Shown piece after piece: positions 26,525 to 32,253 of a DNA stretch of 32,253 bases. Below the pieces are notes generated by a model. The model did not search any database and was not told where the DNA came from. It saw only the letters and a list, made by a program, of their open reading frames with translations. Where the stretch lies: NCBI GenBank assembly GCA_964584325.1, contig CAZOZP010000041.1:1-32253 (forward strand), written 5' to 3'. Made by a program: the position numbers and the translations under genes. Numbering within the stretch: position 1 is the stretch's first letter; every line of letters begins with the position of its first letter. Source of the stretch: CAZOZP01 sp964584325. Its GTDB lineage: Bacteria; Bacteroidota; Ignavibacteria; Ignavibacteriales; Melioribacteraceae.

Positions 26525-26541
26525 TTTGTTCAAGTGTAAGT

Positions 26542-26623
26542 TTTACTTTCGTTTTTAATACGAGAGTAAAAATACTAAAAATTTACTCTCGTTCAAAACA
26601 TAAGAGTAAAATTTACCCTCGTT
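26542..26623 (-). promoter_or_regulatory. Operator-like array of five AACGAGAGTAAA-type repeats upstream of the Fic gene
   Basis: Five copies of one motif in both orientations lie just upstream of the Fic start: TTTACTTTCGTT (26542-26553), ACGAGAGTAAA (26560-26570), TTTACTCTCGTT (26582-26593), AAGAGTAAA (26602-26610) and TTTACCCTCGTT (26612-26623). Copies two and three form an 11-bp perfect inverted repeat; four and five are nearly adjacent and inverted. Like-oriented copies are 30 or 40 bp apart. This is the pattern of cooperative repressor sites. Confidence 0.7.
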
Positions 26624-26674
26624 CGTTTTAGCATATTTTCGTCTTTGTAAAGCATTTGACAGTTGCCAGCCGAA

Positions 26675-26703
26675 GTAGAGACAGGTGTCAAACCCGTCTC
26701 TAC
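26675..26703. repeat. REP-like palindrome
   Basis: GTAGAGAC (26675-26682) pairs perfectly with GTCTCTAC (26696-26703); after one A/C mismatch GGT pairs with ACC around a GTCAA loop. Palindromes with GTAGAGAC/GTCTCTAC arms are common dispersed repeats in Bacteroidota and cyanobacterial genomes, as far as I recall. Only one copy is in the window. Confidence 0.6.
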
Positions 26704-26866
26704 AACCGTATTTCGATTATCAATCGTATTATTATCGTTATCATCATTTCCCCAATTTGCAGGATTGCGACTTCAATTGCCCACAACTTGTCTGGTTACC
26801 CGAAAGATAGCTAAGTGAACTAACCTTAGCACCCGCAAGGCCCGACAGCCTCAGAGTTGGAAATAA

Positions 26867-26929
26867 AAGTTTATCGAACGGAAACATAAGTTTCAAGTGC
26901 GGAAATGTAAGTTTAGCGAACGATGTTAA
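26867..26929 (-). repeat. Three tandem 21-nt imperfect repeats (heptapeptide-length)
   Basis: Units begin with AAGTTT at 26867, 26888 and 26909, exactly 21 nt apart, and share GGAAA or GAACG cores. On the minus strand the units would read FAKLTFP, HLKLMFP and FDKLLFP, followed by a degenerate TLRLSG. The period of seven codons hints at a decayed or mobile coding repeat, but no gene is convincing. Confidence 0.55.
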
Positions 26930-26940
26930 AAGATTCATCA

Positions 26941-29900
26941 TCAGCTAAGCATATTCTTTGGAAGTGTGATCTTAAAGTTTGTTCCTTCGTTGATTATGCT
27001 GGTTACTGAAATATTACCGTCAGATTTTTCAATAAGCTCTTTACAAAGAACAAGTCCTAACCCGGTTCCTTTTTCACCTTTTGTTCCATAACTCGATTTG
27101 TTTTCTTTAATTTTAAACAAAGACTGAATCTTTTTTTCATCCATCCCGATACCGTTATCGGCAACAGAAATAATTACGCCTGAGGTTGTTGATTCTGCTG
27201 ATAAAGTTATTATTCCTCCTTCATTTGAAAATTTAATGCTATTTGAAACTAAATTTCTTAAAACAGTATAAAGCATATTTTTATCAGCATTAATCCGGAT
27301 GCTGAAATCAATACTATTTAAAAGTGTTATCTCTTTGGCCGAAGCGGTACTGTTTAACAGTTCGCACACTTCTTCTGCTATTTTTGCCGGAAATAGAACG
27401 GTTGGGTCGAGATGCATAACGCCTAACTGAATTCTTGAATAGTTTAATAGATTTTCAAGAAGCGAGTAAATACTTTTGGCGGATTTATTTAATGAATCAA
27501 GATACTGTGCAATTTCAATTTTTGTGAATGTTTCGAATTCATCACGCATCATTGAACTAATCGAAATGATTCCGGTAAAAGGACTTCTTAAATCGTGAGC
27601 TATAATCGAAAATAATTTATCTTTAGATTCATTGGATTCTTTTAATTGCTGTTCAATTTCCTTTCTTATTGAAATCTCTTGCATAAGTTCTGCAGTCCGG
27701 CTTATTACTTGTTTCTCAAGATGTTCCTTTTGCTTAAAAATTCGTCTTGTTCTCATCCTGATAAAACCGAAAACAGCAAGAATAAAGAGAGCAATTACCA
27801 GAATTCTGAAAAAAGCTGTTTCCCAAAAAGGAGGTACAATATTGATAGATAATTTCGCCGGCGTTGCTGAATAAATACGATTGCTGCCTGATGTTTTCAC
27901 TAAGAGTGTATATTTACCACCGGAAAGGTTAGTATAACTTGCAAAATTCAGGTTTCCGTTATTAATCCAGTCTTTATCGAATCCTTCAAGTTTATAGGAA
28001 TACTGAATTTTTTCAGGTTCGGTTAAATCCAGCGCAGCAAATTCAACTGTAAAATAATTATCCTTGTAACTAAGCTCAAGTTCTTTTATTTGATCAAAAG
28101 GCACTTTTGTTTCAAAGGTCTTTCCAAATTTTCTAAAGCCTGTAAAAACAATTGGCGGATTATAAGACAAGCCATCGTCAATGAAACTTTTCGGATTAAA
28201 ATAATTCAATCCGTTTACGCCTCCGAAATAAAGATTTGTTTTTCCTGCCGCAGATGCTCCCCAGTAAAACTGGTTATCCTGCAACCCGTGTGTTGAGAAA
28301 TAATTATTGAATTCTTTGGATTTTTTATTGAATCTCGATAATCCGTCATTTGTGCTGATCCATAAGTTGCCAAATCCATCTTCTTCAATGGCAAAAACAG
28401 TATTATTGCATAAACCATCAATGTCACTGAAATTTTGACAAGAAAAATTCTCGTGATTATTTTTGATGTGCTCAGACGGAATTAAATCAATACCTGAACT
28501 GTAAGTCCCCAGCCATAAATTTTCTTCTGAATCAAGACAAACGGAAATTATTCTGTTATCTGTAATAGTCCGTTTATAGTTACTTTCCTTCAATAATGTT
28601 GTTACTTTTTTTATTCTTGGATGGTAGAAGTCTTCTGTTTCCTCAAATGTAACTTTATACAATCCGTTCCAGGTACCAACCCAGAAATTGCCAAATCTAT
28701 CTTCTGCAATCGAGTTTGATTGGATTCGATTATCTCCCAGACTATGGATATCTTTCTGATTGGCAGGATAGTTGTTGAATTTTTTGGTATCTTCATTGAA
28801 TACAGATAATCCGAGAGCAGTTCCAAACCAAATTCTGCCTTTTGAATCTTCAAAAATATCCTGAATAATTCCATTTGTATGTATTTGAAAATTAGAAAAT
28901 TCCGGATAGACTATTTTTTTATCAGCAAGTTTTGAAACATCTTCAAAAAGATAAACTCCGGTTGTCCAGCTTCCAACCCAAAGACGGTTGCGGGAATCAA
29001 TTAGTATGGCACTTGGGTCTGATTGAATTGAACGCTTGGCATTTTTTGGCTTTGTAAGAAAATATTTGAATTCTTTATTCTTCAGATCAATTCGGGTTAA
29101 GCCCTCTCCGAATGAACCGGTCCAAACTATACCGTCACTTTCTTCGAACACTGCTCTTATCAGGTTACCGGCAATAGTTTCACTTTCATTCTTTTCTTTT
29201 CGAATCAGTCCGAATAAGCCTAATTTTAAATTCATTTTGCATAGTCCGCCGGCGGCTGTACCTACCCATAATAAGTTTTGGTTATCTTTATAGACAGTGT
29301 GGAGCAGATTACCGGGGGGAAGACCATCGGGTTTTGTAACGTCATATCTGAAAACTTTTAATAATTCATTTTTTGGTGTATAATGATAAAGACCATTTTC
29401 AGACGATGCAAAATATCCGCCTTTGGCATCAGAACATATTTCAGTTATTGAATTTTCTGATATGATGCTGTTTTCTGCTTCTTTCAATGAAATATTTGTA
29501 AAAACTTCATTATGCGGATCAAAAGAATCTAGTCCTTTATCGGATCCAATCCATATCAAGCCGTCATCATCTTCGAAAACAGTTCTTAAATAATCAGAAC
29601 TTATCGAATTCTTTTGTGAAGGAATATGTGTATAGTTATGAAATGATTTTAACTTAATATCATATTTTAGCAGCCCACGTCCGTATGTTGCACACCACAT
29701 ATTTCCGAACTTGTCCTGTATGATTTTCCATAAAGGTATATTTGGGTAATAAACAATTACGGAATCAAGACTTTTGTCCCATATATTAATCCCGTTGCTT
29801 GTGCCAATCCATATTCTTCCGGTTTTATCTAAAGAAATAGAGCGAACATCATTATCGTTAAGTTTAAGCTTTCCATTGCTGTTTTTTGTTAGGGTAGTGA

Positions 29901-30237
29901 AATTTGATTTTTGCGGATTATAAATACTTAATCCGCCTGCATTTGTTCCGATAAGAATGTTTCCGTTTCTGTCTTCCGCTAATGATACTATAAAAACATC
30001 AGAAATAGAAGAGGAATCTTTGTTAACAGGTTTAAATACTTTAATTCGCTGGCCGTCGTATCTGTTTAGCCCGTTTTCAGTTCCAATCCATAAAAATCCT
30101 CTTGAATCACGCAGAACTGCATTTACAGAATTATTGGACAGCCCTTCCCTTGAAGTTAATCGTGTAAATTTAACATCAATTGCTTGAGCTGAAAGAAGGC
30201 CGGAAATCAGAAAAAGAATAATTATTCTCATTTTCAT
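26941..30237 (-). CDS. Reg_prop beta-propeller sensor histidine kinase, no receiver or HTH domain
   Basis: 1098 residues. A signal peptide (about 1-19) is followed by a long periplasmic sensor built of Reg_prop repeats with the WIGT.NGL pattern (for example LWIGTENGLNRYD and IWIGTSNGINIWD), forming two seven-bladed propellers to about 700, then a Y_Y_Y domain (about 715-795) and one membrane segment (808-827). The cytoplasm holds a coiled linker, DHp with H881 (IIAHDLRSPF), and HATPase with N999 (RNLVSNSIKF), DNGIGM (about 1027) and GTGLGL. It ends there, whereas the common Bacteroidota hybrid form continues into receiver and AraC domains. No response regulator gene is adjacent. The ligand is unknown; such sensors often respond to glycans. 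Confidence 0.92.
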   Translation of the reverse strand: MKMRIIILFLISGLLSAQAIDVKFTRLTSREGLSNNSVNAVLRDSRGFLWIGTENGLNRYDGQRIKVFKPVNKDSSSISDVFIVSLAEDRNGNILIGTNAGGLSIYNPQKSNFTTLTKNSNGKLKLNDNDVRSISLDKTGRIWIGTSNGINIWDKSLDSVIVYYPNIPLWKIIQDKFGNMWCATYGRGLLKYDIKLKSFHNYTHIPSQKNSISSDYLRTVFEDDDGLIWIGSDKGLDSFDPHNEVFTNISLKEAENSIISENSITEICSDAKGGYFASSENGLYHYTPKNELLKVFRYDVTKPDGLPPGNLLHTVYKDNQNLLWVGTAAGGLCKMNLKLGLFGLIRKEKNESETIAGNLIRAVFEESDGIVWTGSFGEGLTRIDLKNKEFKYFLTKPKNAKRSIQSDPSAILIDSRNRLWVGSWTTGVYLFEDVSKLADKKIVYPEFSNFQIHTNGIIQDIFEDSKGRIWFGTALGLSVFNEDTKKFNNYPANQKDIHSLGDNRIQSNSIAEDRFGNFWVGTWNGLYKVTFEETEDFYHPRIKKVTTLLKESNYKRTITDNRIISVCLDSEENLWLGTYSSGIDLIPSEHIKNNHENFSCQNFSDIDGLCNNTVFAIEEDGFGNLWISTNDGLSRFNKKSKEFNNYFSTHGLQDNQFYWGASAAGKTNLYFGGVNGLNYFNPKSFIDDGLSYNPPIVFTGFRKFGKTFETKVPFDQIKELELSYKDNYFTVEFAALDLTEPEKIQYSYKLEGFDKDWINNGNLNFASYTNLSGGKYTLLVKTSGSNRIYSATPAKLSINIVPPFWETAFFRILVIALFILAVFGFIRMRTRRIFKQKEHLEKQVISRTAELMQEISIRKEIEQQLKESNESKDKLFSIIAHDLRSPFTGIISISSMMRDEFETFTKIEIAQYLDSLNKSAKSIYSLLENLLNYSRIQLGVMHLDPTVLFPAKIAEEVCELLNSTASAKEITLLNSIDFSIRINADKNMLYTVLRNLVSNSIKFSNEGGIITLSAESTTSGVIISVADNGIGMDEKKIQSLFKIKENKSSYGTKGEKGTGLGLVLCKELIEKSDGNISVTSIINEGTNFKITLPKNMLS

Positions 30238-30328
30238 TCTTATCTTAAAATTTATTATATCGAATATTATCGGCTTTGGGTAGGAAAAATTAACTGGTTA
30301 TTTTTATGTGTGTTCTCAATAAAAATTG

Positions 30329-31498
30329 TTACAAACACAATCCTTTTATCTTTTCTGCGGTAAATGAGGCTTCGTCGTCAGTCAGTGAAAAATAGACAGG
30401 CAGTGAAATCTCACGGCTGTAGAATTCTTCGGCAGCCGGGAAATCTCCTTCTTTGAATCCGAAGTATTTTCTGTAGTAAGGATGCAAATGAACCGGAATG
30501 TAGTGTACCTGAAGAAATATGTTTTCTATAGCCAGACGTTCAAACAATTCCTTCTTTGTTAACTTAAGTTTCTGAAAATCTATCTGAAGAGGATAAAGAT
30601 GATATGCGTGTTTAATATCTGCCGGAACCTCCGGTTTTATAAATACTGAACTGCCTGAAAAGAAATTATCATAAAATTCCGCAATGGCTCGTCTTCTCTT
30701 AAGAAAGAGAGGAAGTTTATTAAGTTGACTTATACCTAATGCACACTGAATATCCGAAATACGGTAATTAAATCCGAGTTCTACCATTTCGTAATACCAA
30801 AAGCCGGGATTATCTGTCATCTCTTTTGGATCCTTGGTTATTCCGTGCGAGCGTAAAAGTTTAACGCTCCTATCCAAATCAGGATTATTAGTCAGTATTG
30901 CGCCGCCTTCGCCGGTAGTAATATGTTTAACAGGGTGGAAGCTTTGGACTGCAGCATCGGCATATTTTACTGCATATCCCGGATCTTCAAGATACTCAGC
31001 CCCAAGTGCATGGCAGTTGTCGTTAATAAGCTTAAAGGAATATTTATCCGCAAGATATCTAAGAGATTTCCAATCGCAGGGGTATCCGGCGTAATCTACC
31101 GCAACAACTGCGTCAACATTCTTTCCTGCGTAACGGTAATTTTTAATTTTATGTTCAAGTTTATCAGGATCAATAGTATATGATATCTCGTTTATATCGC
31201 AGAAATCAGGCATGGCGCCGGAATACAAAATACAGTTTGCGCTTGCTGCAAATGTTATTGGAGAAGTAATTACAATGCTTTCTTTTTTCCATCCTAACGC
31301 TAAACCCAATAAATGAAGAGCAGCAGTGCCGTTAGAAACGGCAGTACAGAAAGGGGAGGAAAGCAAATTGCAAAGAGAATTTTCAAACTCTTTCACTTTC
31401 GGACCCTGAGTAAGCAGTCCGGATCTTAAAACTTCGGCAACTGCTTCAATGTCAGATTCATCAATAAAGTGTTTACCGTAATAAATAGGAGCAGACAT
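30329..31498 (-). CDS. pseC: UDP-4-amino-4,6-dideoxy-N-acetyl-beta-L-altrosamine transaminase
   Basis: A 389-residue DegT/DnrJ/EryC1 aminotransferase. The PLP-binding lysine is K191 in SFHPVKHITTGEGGA, a signature of PseC; the N-terminal YYGKHFIDESDIEAV and SGLLTQGPKVKEFE also fit. It converts the 4-keto sugar made by PseB to the 4-amino sugar, the second step of CMP-pseudaminic acid synthesis, a nonulosonic acid that decorates flagella or surface glycans. It begins 1 nt after the pseB stop, so the two are cotranscribed. Length matches the family. The 91-nt gap to the kinase gene downstream shows nothing remarkable. Confidence 0.92.
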   Translation of the reverse strand: MSAPIYYGKHFIDESDIEAVAEVLRSGLLTQGPKVKEFENSLCNLLSSPFCTAVSNGTAALHLLGLALGWKKESIVITSPITFAASANCILYSGAMPDFCDINEISYTIDPDKLEHKIKNYRYAGKNVDAVVAVDYAGYPCDWKSLRYLADKYSFKLINDNCHALGAEYLEDPGYAVKYADAAVQSFHPVKHITTGEGGAILTNNPDLDRSVKLLRSHGITKDPKEMTDNPGFWYYEMVELGFNYRISDIQCALGISQLNKLPLFLKRRRAIAEFYDNFFSGSSVFIKPEVPADIKHAYHLYPLQIDFQKLKLTKKELFERLAIENIFLQVHYIPVHLHPYYRKYFGFKEGDFPAAEEFYSREISLPVYFSLTDDEASFTAEKIKGLCL

Positions 31499-31499
31499 A

Positions 31500-32253
31500 T
31501 TATCTTTCTTCCTTCTTCAGCAATTCTCTAATCTCTGCCACAGAAAGAAATACATCATTGTTTCCGCTGTTATAGCTGAACCCTTCTTCAGGACGGCCGC
31601 ATTTTATATTTGCATTTTCCTTAAGTGCCCGCGCTTTTTCTGCTTCGTAAACTGAAGGATAAATTTCGAAATGATCTTCTAATTCAATAGTACTTAGAGC
31701 ATCTGTGGATGTAATTAATTCTTCGTGAATTTTTTCTCCTTCACGAATACCGATTATCTTTGTCTCGCATTCCGGTGCAATTGCTTCTGCAAGATCCGTT
31801 ATTCTGAATGAAGGAATTTTCGGAACGAAAAGTTCTTTCCCTCTCATTTGTGAAAGTGCCATAAAAACAAAATTTACAGCTTCTTCCAGTGTTATATTAA
31901 ATCGGGTCATTTTCGGATCGGTAATAGGAAGAACGCCTGTCAGTTTCATCTTTTTAAAGTAGGGAATAACAGAACCGCGACTGTTCATTACATTGCCGTA
32001 TCGAACAACTGAAAGACGGGTTTTTTTCAGTCCCACATAATTATTGGCGGCAATGAACAATTTATCGGCGGCTAGTTTTGTTGCACCGTAAAGATTTATA
32101 GGCGAAGCTGCTTTATCTGTACTTAAAGCTACGACTCTTTCAACATTTGCCTGCATTGCGGCATCAATAACATTTTGTGAACCGATTATGTTTGTTTTTA
32201 CGGCTTCAAAAGGATTTCTTTCGCAGGCCGGAATCTGTTTTAATGCTGCAGCA
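31500..32253 (-). CDS. pseB: UDP-N-acetylglucosamine 4,6-dehydratase (inverting), N-terminal part outside the window
   Basis: About 250 residues of a short-chain dehydrogenase/reductase-type sugar-nucleotide enzyme enter from the right edge; the frame is open through 32253, reading LKQIPACERNPFEAVKTN and then IGSQNVIDAA. The YxxxK active-site pair is in NLYGATK, preceded by ALSTDKAASP. The C-terminal part (FRITDLAEAIAP, IGIREGEKIHEELIT) is typical of PseB. It makes UDP-2-acetamido-2,6-dideoxy-beta-L-arabino-hexos-4-ulose, the substrate of PseC. About 80 residues including the NAD(P) glycine motif lie beyond the edge. A start at 32156 would cut through the core and is not real. Confidence 0.93.
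   Translation of the reverse strand, partial: AAALKQIPACERNPFEAVKTNIIGSQNVIDAAMQANVERVVALSTDKAASPINLYGATKLAADKLFIAANNYVGLKKTRLSVVRYGNVMNSRGSVIPYFKKMKLTGVLPITDPKMTRFNITLEEAVNFVFMALSQMRGKELFVPKIPSFRITDLAEAIAPECETKIIGIREGEKIHEELITSTDALSTIELEDHFEIYPSVYEAEKARALKENANIKCGRPEEGFSYNSGNNDVFLSVAEIRELLKKEER

Larger units (their letters stand above)
26525..26940. other. Intergenic region of about 415 nt between the Fic gene and the sensor kinase
   Basis: Holds the operator array next to the Fic gene, then a REP-like palindrome (26675-26703), an unremarkable stretch, and a 21-nt tandem repeat (26867-26929) next to the kinase stop. A 65-codon minus frame (26744-26941) covers the repeat, but nothing supports it as a functional gene. 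Confidence 0.6.

Noticed and set aside
26744..26941. 65-codon minus-strand frame next to the kinase stop
   Set aside because: No ribosome binding site, no recognisable domain, and its N-terminus is made of the 21-nt repeat; treated as repeat DNA.

Overview
The window looks like a chromosomal stretch from an AT-rich, Gram-negative member of the Bacteroidota/Ignavibacteriota group; an Ignavibacteria-like bacterium is my best guess. The reasons are a Bacteroidota-style ExbB-ExbD-ExbD-TonB-binding-protein-TPR operon, a TonB with the N-terminal KNKEYGAFQLRK signature, a large Reg_prop beta-propeller histidine kinase, a PG_1098-type methyltransferase and weak Shine-Dalgarno sequences. The placement is inferred from gene content only.

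Left part (1-5329, all minus strand). A truncated M1 zinc aminopeptidase lies at the left edge. Upstream of it is a compact operon, read right to left: methylmalonyl-CoA epimerase, carboxyltransferase (MmdA), OadG-like subunit, biotin carrier (MmdC) and Na+-pumping carboxybiotin decarboxylase (MmdB). Together these make a Na+-translocating methylmalonyl-CoA decarboxylase, which would turn the free energy of methylmalonyl-CoA decarboxylation into a sodium gradient during propionate metabolism.

Middle part (5508-16732, plus strand). A membrane histidine kinase overlaps the gene for an NtrC-type, sigma54-dependent regulator. About 300 bases follow with tandem 13-bp repeats and a -24/-12-like promoter. 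Next comes a probable long operon: a 41-residue membrane peptide, a second OadG and a second, divergent OadB without their own carboxyltransferase or biotin carrier, then ExbB, two ExbD, TonB, a small membrane protein, a PstS-like lipoprotein and a TPR protein. Placing a sodium-pump membrane module at the head of a Ton energisation operon, next to a dedicated two-component system, is the most unusual arrangement in the window. A DUF805 membrane protein with an unusual leader and a strong terminator follows.

Right part. On the minus strand (16787-24048) is a coupled pair: a very large dikinase-like protein whose phosphohistidine domain precedes a C-terminal ATP-grasp domain, as in plant glucan, water dikinases, and a MaeB-like malic enzyme that has lost most catalytic residues. 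A divergent methyltransferase follows (24172-25392). Then comes an accessory-looking patch (25439-26940): a Fic protein with an upstream operator array, a REP-like palindrome and a short 21-nt repeat. It is followed by an orphan Reg_prop sensor kinase and the start of a pseudaminic acid (PseB/PseC) locus at the right edge. I saw no rRNA, tRNA, CRISPR array or insertion sequence.
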